Assembly (NCBI RefSeq): GCF_002890895.1
Contig: NZ_POUL01000001.1
Coordinates: 186,001 to 250,000, forward strand
DNA: 64,000 nucleotides
From: Stutzerimonas stutzeri
Lineage (GTDB): Bacteria; Pseudomonadota; Gammaproteobacteria; Pseudomonadales; Pseudomonadaceae
Reading direction: 5' to 3'
Shown piece by piece: positions 1 to 10,459 of the stretch (within the stretch, counting starts at the first letter, position 1; each line of letters opens with the position of its first letter). A program made the translations under genes and the position numbers. The notes beneath the pieces are model-generated. The model saw only the letters and a program-made list of their open reading frames with translations, made no database searches and was not told the origin of the DNA.

Positions 1-739
1 TGAGTGAAGAGCTGGCGGCGCTGGCCATGACCTTCTTGCCAGTCGCGACACCGCCGGTAAAGGACACCTTGGCGATGCGCGGATGCTCGGTGAGCAAGGC
101 GCCGATTTCGGCACCGGTGCCGGTCAGCACGTTGAACACACCGGCGGGCAAGCCGGCTTCGGTGAAGATTTCGGCGAGTTTCAACGCGCTCAGCGAAGTG
201 ACTTCGCTCGGCTTGAAGATCATCGCGTTGCCCGCGGCCAGTGCCGGAGCGGCCTTCCACAAGGCGATCTGGATCGGGTAGTTCCACGCGCCGATCCCTG
301 CTACCACGCCCAGCGGCTCACGGCGGGTATAGACGAAGCTGGTATCGCGCAACGGGATCTGCTCGCCTTCGATGGCTGGAGCCAGGCCTGCGTAGTACTC
401 GAGCACATCGGCGCCGGTGACGATATCGACGCTGCGGGTTTCCATCAGTGGCTTGCCGGTGTCGAGGGTTTCCAGCAACGCCAGCTCATCATTGCGCTCG
501 CGCAGCATGTCGACCGCCTTGCGCAGTACCCGCGAGCGCTCCATGCCGGTCAATGCGGCCCAGACCTTTTGGCCTTTCTCCGCGCTGACAACCGCTCGCT
601 CAAGGTCAGCACGCGATGCCTGGGCCACTTCGGCAAGCACTTCGCCGTTGGCCGGATTGATGCTCTCGAACACCTGTCCACCGCTGGCCTCGACATAGGT
701 GCCATCGATATAGAGTTGTTGCCGTGGATAACGGGCCAT
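1..739 (-). CDS. betB: Betaine aldehyde dehydrogenase, N-terminal part (cut by window edge)
   Basis: Encodes the first ~246 residues of an NAD(P)-dependent aldehyde dehydrogenase of about 490 residues; the rest lies beyond base 1. The N-terminus starts [13 protein letters not shown], as in BetB proteins. It carries the GAWNYP segment, the substrate-loop FKPSE motif and the SFTGG turn that precedes the active site in this family. The catalytic Cys is outside the window. BetB oxidises betaine aldehyde to glycine betaine in the cytoplasm, for osmoprotection and choline catabolism. It sits 97 nt downstream of the choline transporter gene betT on the same strand, which supports choline-derived substrate. 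The repressor gene betI, often adjacent to betB, is not between them. Confidence 0.93.
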   Translation of the reverse strand, partial: MARYPRQQLYIDGTYVEASGGQVFESINPANGEVLAEVAQASRADLERAVVSAEKGQKVWAALTGMERSRVLRKAVDMLRERNDELALLETLDTGKPLMETRSVDIVTGADVLEYYAGLAPAIEGEQIPLRDTSFVYTRREPLGVVAGIGAWNYPIQIALWKAAPALAAGNAMIFKPSEVTSLSALKLAEIFTEAGLPAGVFNVLTGTGAEIGALLTEHPRIAKVSFTGGVATGKKVMASAASSSL

Positions 740-836
740 GATTTACCTCTTCGAATGTCCGAGTGGCAGCGGCCGGATAAGCCGCTGCCACGTTTCAGAT
801 GCCCACGACGAACCTGTGGGTTCGCCGTGATCGCGG

Positions 837-2903
837 TCAGGTGGCGCTTGTGGTGCCGGGTTCGGACGAGCCGTCCGCCAGGCTGCCTTTCTCGCGCTGC
901 AGATGCAGGAACTGCATGTGGTGTTCGTAGTGATCGAGGATGTCTTCGATCAGCTGACGCTTCGAGTAGCCCATCAGGTCGTAGCCCAGGCTGCCTTGAC
1001 GCAGGTGTACCTCAAGCCGGTAATAGTGCGCACTGCTGCTGGAGGTGCGCACCGCAAACGACGGCATGGAGCTGCGAACGGGCCAGATCTGGTAGGTGAA
1101 GTCCATCTCGCTGCCGAGATTCACGTTGAGGATCAGGTGCTCGTTGCCGGGCTCGCCTTCGACGATCTCCACCGGCACGCCCTTTTCACCGAGCGCCTTC
1201 TGGATTTCTTCCATGGCCGGACGGCATGTCTCCTTGAGGTAGCGGCGAATTTGCGACTGGCTCGGGAAGCTCATCGCCCGCGAGAGCCGCTGACTCCAGT
1301 TCATGTGGGCATGCTCGAGCGTCGCACGGCCGGACAGCTGGCCGGAGAGGCTCTTCTGGTAACTGTCCGCCATCACGCCTTCAACGTGCAGCGCCTTGAA
1401 CAGGCCGACCATCATGAACAAGAGCACAATGGAGAACGGCAGGCCCATGATCACCACGGTCCCTTGCAATGCGCTCAGCCCGCCGGCAATCAGCAGCGCC
1501 AGGGTCAGCACACCGATGATCGCGGCCCAGAGTATGCGCATCCAGACCGGCGCATCGCTGTTCGCATCCCGGAGAATCGAGGTGAAGTTGGACAGCACCA
1601 GCGAACCCGAGTCCCCCGAGGTCACAAAGAACACAATCGCGAGCACGGTGGCGACCGATGTCGTCAAACCAGCCCAGGGCAAGCTCTGCAGAAACAGGTA
1701 GATCGAGGAGCCAGGATTGCTGACAGCCTGCGCGCCAAATTCGACGGCACCGTTCATGACCAGGTCGATGGCGCTGTTACCCATGATCGACATCCACGCC
1801 ATCATGAAGGCCAGCGGCAGCAGCAACGTGCCAACCACGAATTCACGGATGGTACGGCCTCGCGAAATGCGCGCCAGGAACAGGCCTACGAACGGCCCCC
1901 ACGCGATCCACCAGGCCCAGAAGAATACCGTCCAGGCATTCAGCCAGTCGGTCGGCTGGTCGTAGGCATAGGTGTCGAACGACAGGCTGATGAAGTTGGA
2001 AAAGTAGTCGCCAATGTTCATCACCAGCGCGTTGAGCAAGAAGGTGGTCTTTCCTGCGAACAACACGAACAGCAGCAGCAATACCGCGAGCAGCATGTTG
2101 AATTCGGAAAGTCGGCGGATGCCCCGCTCCACCCCGGTCGCCGCCGATATCGCCGAAAACACGACAATCAGGACGACCAGCACCCCCTGAGTCAGCGTGC
2201 TTTCAGGCACCCCGAAAATGTAGTTCAGGCCGAAATTGAGCTGAATGATGCCAATGCCCAGGCTCGTGGCGATACCAAACACCGTGCCCAACACGGCGGC
2301 CGTGTCGACTGTATGCCCGATGGGTCCGTAAATGCCTTTGCCAAAGATGGGGTACAGCGACGAGCGGATCGAAAGAGGAAGCCCTTGGCGGAAGCTGAAG
2401 TAGGCCAGCGACATGCCCACAAGGGTATAGACGCCCCAACCAGACAGCCCCCAGTGCAGGAAGGTCAGCTCCATGGCGTGCCGGGCTGCCTGCGCGGTGC
2501 CGCCTACGCCTACCGGCGGCTCCAGATATTGGGTGATGGGCTCAGCGATACAGAAGAACAGCAAGTCGATGCCGATACCGGCGGAGAACAACATCGCCGC
2601 CCAGGTCACGACATTGAATTCCGGTTTCGAATGGTCAGGCCCGAGCCTGATCTTGCCGTAACGCGAGGTCGCAATGACGATTACGAACAGTAAGTACACC
2701 AGCACGGCCAGGAAGTAGAACCAGCCAAAGGTGTTCGAAATCCAGCCTAAAACGGTATTGATGACCGTCAGGGATGGCTCTGTGAAGAACATCGTCCAGA
2801 TCGCAAACACTACGATGGCTACCGCCGAACTGTAGAAAACGACCGGGTTGATGCGATCCCGTGTTGAGTCGGTGTGATTGGGTGAGAGCTCAGCCTCGTT
2901 CAT
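837..2903 (-). CDS. betT: BCCT-family choline transporter BetT
   Basis: A 688-residue secondary transporter of the betaine/choline/carnitine family. About 12 membrane segments span residues ~20-510. Family marks include MLFSAGIGIDLLFF near residue 105, the ERGIRRLSEFN segment, and the BCCT signature around FFWAWWIAWGPFVG. About 170 residues of hydrophilic C-terminal tail follow; long tails of this type are linked to osmotic activation in BetT proteins. Its likely role is proton-driven choline import feeding BetB and BetA. The ATG at 2903 has a CGGAG ribosome-binding site 9 nt upstream. betB follows after 97 nt, so the two are probably co-transcribed. Confidence 0.92.
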   Translation of the reverse strand: MNEAELSPNHTDSTRDRINPVVFYSSAVAIVVFAIWTMFFTEPSLTVINTVLGWISNTFGWFYFLAVLVYLLFVIVIATSRYGKIRLGPDHSKPEFNVVTWAAMLFSAGIGIDLLFFCIAEPITQYLEPPVGVGGTAQAARHAMELTFLHWGLSGWGVYTLVGMSLAYFSFRQGLPLSIRSSLYPIFGKGIYGPIGHTVDTAAVLGTVFGIATSLGIGIIQLNFGLNYIFGVPESTLTQGVLVVLIVVFSAISAATGVERGIRRLSEFNMLLAVLLLLFVLFAGKTTFLLNALVMNIGDYFSNFISLSFDTYAYDQPTDWLNAWTVFFWAWWIAWGPFVGLFLARISRGRTIREFVVGTLLLPLAFMMAWMSIMGNSAIDLVMNGAVEFGAQAVSNPGSSIYLFLQSLPWAGLTTSVATVLAIVFFVTSGDSGSLVLSNFTSILRDANSDAPVWMRILWAAIIGVLTLALLIAGGLSALQGTVVIMGLPFSIVLLFMMVGLFKALHVEGVMADSYQKSLSGQLSGRATLEHAHMNWSQRLSRAMSFPSQSQIRRYLKETCRPAMEEIQKALGEKGVPVEIVEGEPGNEHLILNVNLGSEMDFTYQIWPVRSSMPSFAVRTSSSSAHYYRLEVHLRQGSLGYDLMGYSKRQLIEDILDHYEHHMQFLHLQREKGSLADGSSEPGTTSAT

Positions 2904-3311
2904 CAGTTCTATCTCCGGAACTTGTTCTGGCTTTTAGGACATCGCGAAGCGACGAATGCGGCTGCCACGTTTCGCGACTGCCAAAGCGGCTGCACTGCTG
3001 CTGCCTTATGCGGGCGACGTCAGGGGCGACGCGCCAAAAACCGCCGTATAGCTCTGGCGAGCACGGCGCTGAAAAGGGGTAAAGCGTAGAGCCGTAAAAC
3101 AAACCTAGCCTATGTTCGAAAAAGGGCGCGCATCCTACACGATTTCTCCAAACGCCGCATTTCTCGGCGCCTCCGCGCGAGGGAAGTTCGACTCTTAAAG
3201 AACGCATCTGCGGGGTCTAGCGCTGATTGGATCGATGTTGAAGTCCGGGTGCATGACGCGAGCCGTTACCGCAACGCGTAAGATGGCAGGCTCCGCGTCT
3301 GGATGGTCAGC
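2904..3311. other. Intergenic region upstream of betT and trmO
   Basis: This 408-nt gap separates the divergent genes betT (minus) and trmO (plus), so it should hold promoters for both. Short open frames across it are not supported by codon pattern or recognisable products. I see no tRNA and no clear operator. Confidence 0.6.
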
Positions 3312-4010
3312 ATGTCCTACTCCGTTTCCCCAATCGGCTTCGTGCACTCCTGTTTCAAGGAGAAGTTCGCAATTCCGCGCCAGCCGCAGTTGGCACCGGC
3401 TGCTCGCGGCGTGCTGGAGCTGGTCGCACCCTTCGACCAGCCCCACGCGCTGGAGGGGCTGGAACAGGTGAGCCATGTCTGGCTACTGTTTCTTTTTCAT
3501 CAGGCGCTGGAGGCTGAACCCCGGCTACGGGTGCGACCGCCACGTCTGGGCGGCAATCGGATGGTTGGCGTTTTCGCCACACGCGCGACGCACCGGCCCA
3601 ACGGCATCGGGCAGTCGGTGGTAAAGCTCGACCGAATCGAGCCAGGACGCCTTCATCTATCAGGGATCGATCTGCTCGATGGGACGCCCGTACTGGACAT
3701 AAAGCCTTACGTCCCCTACGCCGACGTGGTCAGCGATGCGCGCAACGGCCTGGCCGCGGACGCGCCCCACCTCATCGCCGTGCACTGGACCGAATCCAGC
3801 CTGCAGCAAGCGCAGAGCGAAGCGGCAAGGCTGGGCGAACCTCTGCAAGCCCTGATCGAGCAATGCCTGGCGCAAGACCCGAGACCGGCCTACCAGACCC
3901 CGGCTCCGGAACGCCGTTACGGTACTCGTCTCTGGGACGTTGAAGTTCGCTGGCATTACCCCGACCCGTCGAGCATAACTGTATTGGAAGTGACACAAGC
4001 GGCCAGCTAG
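3312..4010 (+). CDS. trmO: tRNA (N6-threonylcarbamoyladenosine37-N6)-methyltransferase TrmO
   Basis: A 232-residue protein of the TrmO/TsaA (UPF0066) family, which uses SAM to methylate t6A37 in certain ANN-decoding tRNAs. The N-terminus SVSPIGFVHSCFKEKFAIPRQ and the later FATRATHRPNGIGQS segment are the family's hallmark SAM-binding elements. DIKPYVPYAD follows around residue 130. The C-terminal part ends with the RYGTRLWDVEVRW segment usual in proteobacterial versions. The in-frame ATG at 3312 is preferred to the one at 3303 because homologues begin close to the Ser-Pro-Ile-Gly motif; the ribosome-binding site is weak for both. Confidence 0.9.
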   Translation: MSYSVSPIGFVHSCFKEKFAIPRQPQLAPAARGVLELVAPFDQPHALEGLEQVSHVWLLFLFHQALEAEPRLRVRPPRLGGNRMVGVFATRATHRPNGIGQSVVKLDRIEPGRLHLSGIDLLDGTPVLDIKPYVPYADVVSDARNGLAADAPHLIAVHWTESSLQQAQSEAARLGEPLQALIEQCLAQDPRPAYQTPAPERRYGTRLWDVEVRWHYPDPSSITVLEVTQAAS

Positions 4011-4103
4011 GCTGAGTGGACCCGCGCAAAACCGCTCAGGAACGCCCTGCGTAGCGGCTCGAGCAGCCGCTCTCCAGCTCGGCGCACACGACAGGTGACC
4101 GTC

Positions 4104-4703
4104 ATGCCCACATTCGTCGGTATCTACATTTATCCCGACGTCGAGGTGCTCGACTTTACCGGGCCCTACGAGGTGTTCAGCACCGCGACGCGATTGGCGT
4201 TGCGCGACGGTCAGCCACCGCCCTTCTCGACCTCGACCATCGCTGCACGCAAGGGCCTGGTTCGCGCCAGGGCCGGGCTGGTGGTGCAACCCAACTACAA
4301 CTTTGCCAACCATCCGCCCATCGATCTGCTAATCATTCCGGGCGGCGTGGTTACGAGCGAACTGGAAAACCCCGAGGTGGTGCGATGGATCGAGAAAGCC
4401 GCCGCGCAAGCCGGCCTCACCGCCTCGGTATGCACCGGCGCCTTCATGCTGGCAAAAGCCAACGTGCTGTACGCGCACAAGGTGACCACGCACTGGGAAG
4501 ACGTCAGCGAGCTGAAAGCAATGTTTCCGTTGCTGAAGGTGGTCGAAGGCTGTCGCTGGGTGGACACCGGCCGCTACGTGACCTCGGCCGGCATCTCTGC
4601 CGGTATCGACATGAGCCTGCATCTGGTCGAGCGAATCGCTGGCCGAGAGCTGGCCGAAGCCACCGCCCGGCAGATGGATTTCGATTGGCGTAAAAACAAC
4701 TGA
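4104..4703 (+). CDS. DJ-1/PfpI family protein (isonitrile hydratase-like)
   Basis: A 199-residue cytoplasmic protein of the class I glutamine-amidotransferase-like superfamily. PDVEVLDFTGPYEVF near the N-terminus and LLIIPGG around residue 75 are typical. The nucleophile elbow is SVCTGAFML, with the Cys near residue 110. The SAGISAGIDMSLHLVER segment matches the subfamily that includes isonitrile hydratases and the amidase-like domains of GlxA/AraC regulators. There is no C-terminal HTH domain, so it is a stand-alone enzyme; the substrate cannot be read from the sequence. The ATG at 4104 has AGGTGA 5 nt upstream, better placed than the GTG at 4095. Confidence 0.85.
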   Translation: MPTFVGIYIYPDVEVLDFTGPYEVFSTATRLALRDGQPPPFSTSTIAARKGLVRARAGLVVQPNYNFANHPPIDLLIIPGGVVTSELENPEVVRWIEKAAAQAGLTASVCTGAFMLAKANVLYAHKVTTHWEDVSELKAMFPLLKVVEGCRWVDTGRYVTSAGISAGIDMSLHLVERIAGRELAEATARQMDFDWRKNN

Positions 4704-4739
4704 CCCACAGCGACGCCACATCGTCCACGGGTCTTTACA

Positions 4740-7277
4740 CTACTTGGGCGACGGCGTAAGCAGCAGCCGCTGGGTGCCGTAGACCTTGTCCAGATTCTCG
4801 GATTTGAACGGGAAGCTCATATAGCCGCCCTTCAACCAGGCCTCGATGCCGTCTGCGTAGTGGGGGCTGGCCGGGTTGCCGGACTGACCCGTACTGTTGA
4901 GGCCGATCATGGGCTCGTCACGGCCGAAGTCGACAATGATCCGCATTGCCGGAATCAGCCAGGTATCGAAATTGTCGCCCCAGCGGTAGGCCGATACGTT
5001 CAATGTGCTGTGATCACCACCAGCCGGGGCCGGGCCACGGTCCAGATAGCCGCTGATCGCGTTGATGCCGGCGCGCTGGCTGGTCGACATGTAGGGCGCC
5101 AGTTGCGTAGTGCCGGTCTTCCAGGTGTAGGTATGCAGCTGCCCCCATTGCCATGCATTCCGGTCAGTACCAAGGGCAGCTTCCATGCGAACGACCGAAG
5201 CGGCAAGCGAACGCGCCAGAATGGCAGGCTTGTCTTCTTTGCCCGGTGTACCGATGTCGTCCCAGAAAGGGCTGTCGTCGCGGCTGAGCAGATGATCTGC
5301 CTGCGCCGAATAGGAGGCGTTTGCGGTTTCGACCAGCGCCTTCCATGCAGCACTGCTGTCTGGCCCTAGCTCGTCGAGAAAAGTCTGGCGCGCCGTTTCC
5401 ATCAGGAACGCTTCATACAGCGCGGCGTCCGCCGAGCCGGCGGCCAGCCTGCCATCGAAGCGCAAAAGTGTCGAAAGCGCCTCACGTGCCCGGCGCCGAT
5501 CCGGCTCGCCCAGTGCGTCGATGGAGGCTTTCAGCGGCTCTGCCATTCCCGGTGCCTGCAGCATGGTCTGCAGCTTGGCAGCAAAGGTCGTGGTCTGATC
5601 GTATTGCATCGCGATCACGCTGCGAGTGTCCTGCTTGCCTTGCCCAAGCAGCTCGGCCATGCGCTCGGCACGATCCGGGTAGTACCAGGAATTGGAGAGC
5701 TGCATGCCATAGCCCTTGGGTACTGTGCGCTGATTGGCAGTACCCAGCCAGCCCTGCACCGGGTCCTGGTCGTAGGGATGCAGCATCGGATCGGCATAAC
5801 CATCCCAGTCATAACGCCCTTCCCAACCGGGCGACGGGACCAGGCCCAAGCCCTCGCGACGGTTGGGATAGCGCCCGGTGACCTGCCAGCCGGTACTTTG
5901 CTGGTCAGCAAACACAATGTTCAGCGCCATGGCACGGATGTCACGAGTCGCCTCGAACGCCTGATCAACGGATCGCGCACGGGTCAGGTCGAAAAATGCG
6001 TCCAGCGACTGATCCGCTTCGAACTGGTTGGTTTTCAGGGCCAGCCCGTAGCCACTGCTCAACTGCAGCGGCTGCAACGGGTGCTTGCGCTCGCCTAGAG
6101 CGCTGTTGAGCAGCGGGCCATTGCGCGTCTCGTAAATTGTTTCACGAACTGGACGTGCGCCCTTGATAAAGAAGGTCTCGTTTCGCTCGCGCGCCGGCAC
6201 CCACTTGCCATCGGCCAGATAGAGCAAGCGGCCGCCCTCACGCCGCACCTGCTCGAGAAACAGATCCTGGGTATCGCCCATGACCATGGTCATGCCCCAA
6301 CCCAGCTTGCCGTTGAAGCCGGCGACAACCGCAGGCACGCCGGCAATCGTCACGCCCGCAGCCTGAAATTTCGGCGAGCGGATCTGCACGAAGTTCCAGT
6401 ACGACGGCATCGACAGTGGCAGGTGAGTGTCGTTGGCCAGGATCGGTTTGCCGCTGCGCGTATTGCTGCCGGAAACGGCCCAGTTATTCGAAGCGGCAAC
6501 GCCCAGCATGTTGAGCGAGGCCACTTGAGTGGCAGCGCTATCGAGCGCTGCAAGCCCAGTGATAGTGCCACTGAGCTTCAAGCCTTTGAGCTTGTCGACT
6601 TCCTCGAATGGCAACGCCTCGTCTGGATAAGTGGGCAGCAGCCAGGCGACCTTATCTGCACCGACTTTCTGCGCCATGACCAGCGATTCGATTTCTTCCT
6701 GAAGATTGACCGCCAGGCCGAAGTTCAACAGACAGAACACCAGCGCCGAATCTTCAGCCTTCCAGTATTCGGGGGTATAGCCCGTGGCGGCCAGATCCAT
6801 CGGCAACTTGTCGCGATGGCGGAACAAGTAGGCGTTAACGCCCCTGGCATACACCTCGAAGAAGCGCTTCATCCGAGGCGAGCTATCCCGATACAGCACC
6901 GCTGCGCTCTGCCGAAGATTCACGGCACGCATGAAGCGGTCTACTTCAAGTACGCCGGGGCCGGCCATTTCAGCCAAGCGCCCTTCGGCCATAAGCCGCA
7001 TGCTGACCATCTGACTCAGGCGGTCGGTGGCATGCACATACCCCAACCCGAACAGCGCGTCGTGAAAGTTCGCCGTTTCGATCAACGGCATTCCCAACGT
7101 ATTGCGACGGATGCTCACACTCTTGTCCAGACCGGTAATCGCCTGGACGCCACTAGCAGGCGGCAAGCTGTCGCTATAGCGACTGTCCAGATAGGCCTGG
7201 CAGCCGCTGAGGGCTCCACCTACAAGTGCGGCGCCCAAGAACAGGCGAACCAGAGAAAACGGCAGACGCAATGGCAT
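4740..7277 (-). CDS. quiP: Penicillin-acylase family Ntn hydrolase, QuiP-like lipoprotein
   Basis: An 845-residue precursor of the N-terminal-nucleophile acylase family that includes acyl-homoserine-lactone acylases (PvdQ, QuiP) and penicillin G acylase. The N-terminus is a lipoprotein signal with lipobox LSGC near residue 25, so it is probably exported and lipid-anchored. The autocatalytic cleavage site is at [11 protein letters not shown], which makes the Ser at about position 263 the N-terminal nucleophile of the beta chain. Downstream NDTHL and [11 protein letters not shown] match family motifs. Length and overall pattern fit QuiP of P. aeruginosa, but substrate specificity (AHL or other N-acyl amide) is inference. 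The ATG at 7277 is preceded by AAGGAG with 6-nt spacing. It is the last gene of a minus-strand run from 8513. Confidence 0.82.
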   Translation of the reverse strand: MPLRLPFSLVRLFLGAALVGGALSGCQAYLDSRYSDSLPPASGVQAITGLDKSVSIRRNTLGMPLIETANFHDALFGLGYVHATDRLSQMVSMRLMAEGRLAEMAGPGVLEVDRFMRAVNLRQSAAVLYRDSSPRMKRFFEVYARGVNAYLFRHRDKLPMDLAATGYTPEYWKAEDSALVFCLLNFGLAVNLQEEIESLVMAQKVGADKVAWLLPTYPDEALPFEEVDKLKGLKLSGTITGLAALDSAATQVASLNMLGVAASNNWAVSGSNTRSGKPILANDTHLPLSMPSYWNFVQIRSPKFQAAGVTIAGVPAVVAGFNGKLGWGMTMVMGDTQDLFLEQVRREGGRLLYLADGKWVPARERNETFFIKGARPVRETIYETRNGPLLNSALGERKHPLQPLQLSSGYGLALKTNQFEADQSLDAFFDLTRARSVDQAFEATRDIRAMALNIVFADQQSTGWQVTGRYPNRREGLGLVPSPGWEGRYDWDGYADPMLHPYDQDPVQGWLGTANQRTVPKGYGMQLSNSWYYPDRAERMAELLGQGKQDTRSVIAMQYDQTTTFAAKLQTMLQAPGMAEPLKASIDALGEPDRRRAREALSTLLRFDGRLAAGSADAALYEAFLMETARQTFLDELGPDSSAAWKALVETANASYSAQADHLLSRDDSPFWDDIGTPGKEDKPAILARSLAASVVRMEAALGTDRNAWQWGQLHTYTWKTGTTQLAPYMSTSQRAGINAISGYLDRGPAPAGGDHSTLNVSAYRWGDNFDTWLIPAMRIIVDFGRDEPMIGLNSTGQSGNPASPHYADGIEAWLKGGYMSFPFKSENLDKVYGTQRLLLTPSPK

Positions 7278-7337
7278 CAACGGCTCCTTGCAGGCAGGGC
7301 AGTACGAGTATGAAAAGGATGTGATCAGCCGTCGCGG

Positions 7338-7802
7338 TCAGGCGGCTTGGTGATTCTTCGGCAGTGCTTCATCGAGCAACCAGCGGGCGGAGCGGCGCGC
7401 CTCGGCCTTGTGCTGCAGTTCGAGCGCGCTGAAGCGGGCTTCATGATGGCGACGCTCGGAGCGATCCAGTGCTTTCCAGGCGTCATGCGTCGGCACCTGC
7501 GCGGTCTCAGCGAAGAGCACCTGGAAAACTTGGCAGCGCGGATCCTGGCCTAGCGTGGAGTCGTAATTGTCCAGCAGCACCTTGATCCGGATCGCGCCTT
7601 CGATCAACGGCACCTGCTCGTCAAGCAAGCTACCGGCCAGTACGCGCAGATCCGCCGCAAGCGCTGCATGCTGCTGCGCCTGCATCTCCGCCAGCTGCTG
7701 CTCCCTACGCCACACCTTGCGCCATAGATGCAGGGCGTATCCCGCCAGGGCTGCAATCAGCAGCAGGCCAGCTATGAGCAACAGTGTGGTGATGGGTGTC
7801 AT
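7338..7802 (-). CDS. DUF2489-type membrane-anchored protein
   Basis: A 154-residue protein with one N-terminal membrane helix (TLLLIAGLLLIAALAGYAL) followed by a short basic stretch and a soluble, largely helical domain rich in Ala, Leu, Gln and Arg. The pattern resembles the DUF2489 family of gammaproteobacteria; no function is established. The ATG at 7802 was chosen because the frame upstream of it overlaps the SEC-C gene and lacks family-like sequence. It lies between the SEC-C gene (7-nt gap) and the acylase gene, probably in one operon. Confidence 0.75.
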   Translation of the reverse strand: MTPITTLLLIAGLLLIAALAGYALHLWRKVWRREQQLAEMQAQQHAALAADLRVLAGSLLDEQVPLIEGAIRIKVLLDNYDSTLGQDPRCQVFQVLFAETAQVPTHDAWKALDRSERRHHEARFSALELQHKAEARRSARWLLDEALPKNHQAA

Positions 7803-7809
7803 GCGCGGA

Positions 7810-8007
7810 TCAGGCTCCGTGGCACTTCTTGAACTTCTTTTCGCTACCGCAGGGGCAAGGATCGTTCCGACCAACATCCTTCAGCGGATTGCGCACCGGG
7901 TCGTGGCTGTGATTGCAATGCGGACCGTGAACATGACCATGATCGTGGTGTGCATGGTCGTGGTCGTGATTGCAATCGGGACCGTGCACGTGGGTTTCGT
8001 GGTTCAT
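7810..8007 (-). CDS. Small His-rich SEC-C motif protein
   Basis: A 65-residue protein. The first ~35 residues are extremely rich in His and Asp, with the pattern HVHGPxCNHxH occurring twice. The C-terminal ~23 residues are a SEC-C zinc-binding motif, [19 protein letters not shown], of the kind found at the end of SecA and in many small stand-alone proteins. Zinc or nickel binding is a reasonable expectation; its biological role is unknown. It sits 8 nt after the LEA2 lipoprotein gene and 7 nt before the DUF2489 gene. The same 11-residue His motif forms the tail of the unrelated protein at 25730-26017. Confidence 0.88.
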   Translation of the reverse strand: MNHETHVHGPDCNHDHDHAHHDHGHVHGPHCNHSHDPVRNPLKDVGRNDPCPCGSEKKFKKCHGA

Positions 8008-8015
8008 CGGTACTA

Positions 8016-8513
8016 CTACTCCGGGATAAAGTTGCCAGGGATTATCTCGCCATTGGTGGAGATGTGCACGCGCCGCCCGAGCATCAGGCCCGTTTTCAAC
8101 TCACCATCCAGACGATAGGCAATGGGACGGTCCGGCTTTTCCAGCAAGCGAACAATGTATTTCATGTGCCGCCAGAGATTGGTATGGATCGGCACCTCGT
8201 AATACTCGAAGCCATTTCCAGGCACGGTTGTCCAACCACTGGACTCACCGCTCGCCAGCTCGATGTCGTTGAGGTGCACTGTATAGACCAGGCCGCGAAC
8301 AGGAAGGCTTTGGTCATTGGGATTGTCGATGCGAAAGCGCAGCATGAACTCCTGCTCGAGCAGCCTGGCCTTGATGATTTCAACGTTTTTGAGTTGAACG
8401 CGAGGATCCCGGAAATCACTGCTGAACCAAGTTGAACAGCCTGCAAGGCCGGCCAGCAGACTCAACAACATCACCGTTCTGGATATTCTTCTTATGGGTG
8501 CGTGGCAAAGCAT
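8016..8513 (-). CDS. LEA type 2 family lipoprotein
   Basis: A 165-residue predicted outer- or inner-membrane lipoprotein. The signal peptide ends in lipobox LAGC near residue 26. The mature part has the beta-rich LEA-14/WHy-type pattern: [19 protein letters not shown], then [19 protein letters not shown]. The family is found in desiccation-response proteins and in bacterial lipoproteins of unknown role. The start at 8513 is supported by TTTGGAG with 7-nt spacing; a longer frame from 8564 lacks this. It heads the minus-strand group LEA2, SEC-C, DUF2489, acylase. Confidence 0.82.
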   Translation of the reverse strand: MLCHAPIRRISRTVMLLSLLAGLAGCSTWFSSDFRDPRVQLKNVEIIKARLLEQEFMLRFRIDNPNDQSLPVRGLVYTVHLNDIELASGESSGWTTVPGNGFEYYEVPIHTNLWRHMKYIVRLLEKPDRPIAYRLDGELKTGLMLGRRVHISTNGEIIPGNFIPE

Positions 8514-8693
8514 TCCGGTACTCCAAAGGACGGCCAAGTGTAGCAAGCAGCGGATCGCCCGCAATGGGTGTTGGACGAAATTAGCAGCGATACGCTACGT
8601 CTTTACTACCGTTCTTTTTGAGTCCGCCAGCCCATCGCGCCAGTTCAGCCTACGCACCACTCGCTCGCCAAGGCAGCACGCACATCCTTGTAC

Positions 8694-9431
<738 letters not shown>

Positions 9432-9444
9432 CTATGTTCCTTGG

Positions 9445-10443
9445 TCAAGCAATCAGCTCAGCGGCTCTGAGCGCAGTAATGGCGGCCTGCCAGCGTGGGT
9501 CCTGTTTATACTCAGACGAGTCGGCCGCGCGGCTGCGCATCTTGCCTAAGGCCGCGGATGGCCGCACTCCAAGCCGCTGCAGCGCCGACAGCGCCAGCTC
9601 CGCGGCGCCTCGATCGTTGCATACCAGCCCCATGTCGCAACCCGCTGACAGCGCTGCTTCGATCCGGCTCGCGGCATCACCGGCCACATGCGCCCCGGCC
9701 ATCGACAGGTCATCACTGAAGATCACACCGCGAAAACCCAACTCACCGCGCAGGACATCCTGTAACCAGCGCCGAGAAAACCCAGCGGGCCTGTCGTCGA
9801 CCTGCGGATAGATCACATGGGCCGGCATTACAGCGTCAAGCTTATCCGCCAACCTGTAGAACGGAACAAGATCCTGACCGCGAAGCTCATCCAGTCCGCG
9901 CTCGTCGACCGGTATCGCCACATGGGAATCTGCCTCGGCCCAGCCATGACCGGGAAAGTGCTTGCCAGTGGCGGCCATCCCGGCACTGTGCATGCCGTTG
10001 ATGAAAGCATCTGCAAGCGCACTGGCGCGTAGCGGATCTCCCTCGAAAGCACGCGAGCCCACCACCGCGCTGCGCTGATAATCAAGGTCCAGCACAGGCG
10101 CGAAACTGAAATCGAGTCCAACGGCGAGCACCTCGGTCGCCATGATCCAGCCACAGGCTTCTGCCAATTCAACGGCATTGGCATGCGAGGCAAACTCTCG
10201 CATCGCAGGCAGCCGGACGAAATCACGCCGCAGCCGCTGGACACGCCCGCCCTCCTGATCGACTGCGAGCAAGAGGTCAGGTCGCACCGCTCGAATGGCG
10301 CGGCAAAGAGCCTCGACCTGACGCGAATTTTCGATGTTGCGGGCAAATAAAATTAGCCCCCCGACTTCCGGCTGGCGTAGTAACTGGCGATCCTCGGCAG
10401 TGAGCCAGGTACCAGCGACGTCCAGCATCAAAGAGCCTTGCAT
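9445..10443 (-). CDS. nagZ: Beta-N-acetylhexosaminidase NagZ
   Basis: A 332-residue glycoside hydrolase family 3 enzyme, cytoplasmic, that removes GlcNAc from anhydro-muropeptides during peptidoglycan recycling and so influences AmpC induction. Motifs include VDQEGGRVQRLR, GKHFPGHGWAEADSH with the catalytic His loop of bacterial NagZ, and VIFSDDLSMAGAH with the nucleophile Asp. The ATG at 10443 begins MQGSLMLDVAGTWL, the usual NagZ N-terminus, whereas the frame upstream has no family sequence. It lies 16 nt downstream of the L,D-transpeptidase gene and 13 nt upstream of the phosphorylase gene; the link between wall recycling and the transpeptidase is sensible. Confidence 0.95.
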   Translation of the reverse strand: MQGSLMLDVAGTWLTAEDRQLLRQPEVGGLILFARNIENSRQVEALCRAIRAVRPDLLLAVDQEGGRVQRLRRDFVRLPAMREFASHANAVELAEACGWIMATEVLAVGLDFSFAPVLDLDYQRSAVVGSRAFEGDPLRASALADAFINGMHSAGMAATGKHFPGHGWAEADSHVAIPVDERGLDELRGQDLVPFYRLADKLDAVMPAHVIYPQVDDRPAGFSRRWLQDVLRGELGFRGVIFSDDLSMAGAHVAGDAASRIEAALSAGCDMGLVCNDRGAAELALSALQRLGVRPSAALGKMRSRAADSSEYKQDPRWQAAITALRAAELIA

Positions 10444-10459
10444 GTTAGTCAGCGAATCC

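Noticed and set aside
83-1099. Plus-strand frame of 338 codons over betB
   Set aside because: Antisense to betB; His/Gln/Arg-rich composition typical of shadow frames.
903-2693. Long plus-strand open frame of 596 codons across betT
   Set aside because: It is antisense to a clear BCCT transporter, has no family pattern and reflects high-GC third-position bias.
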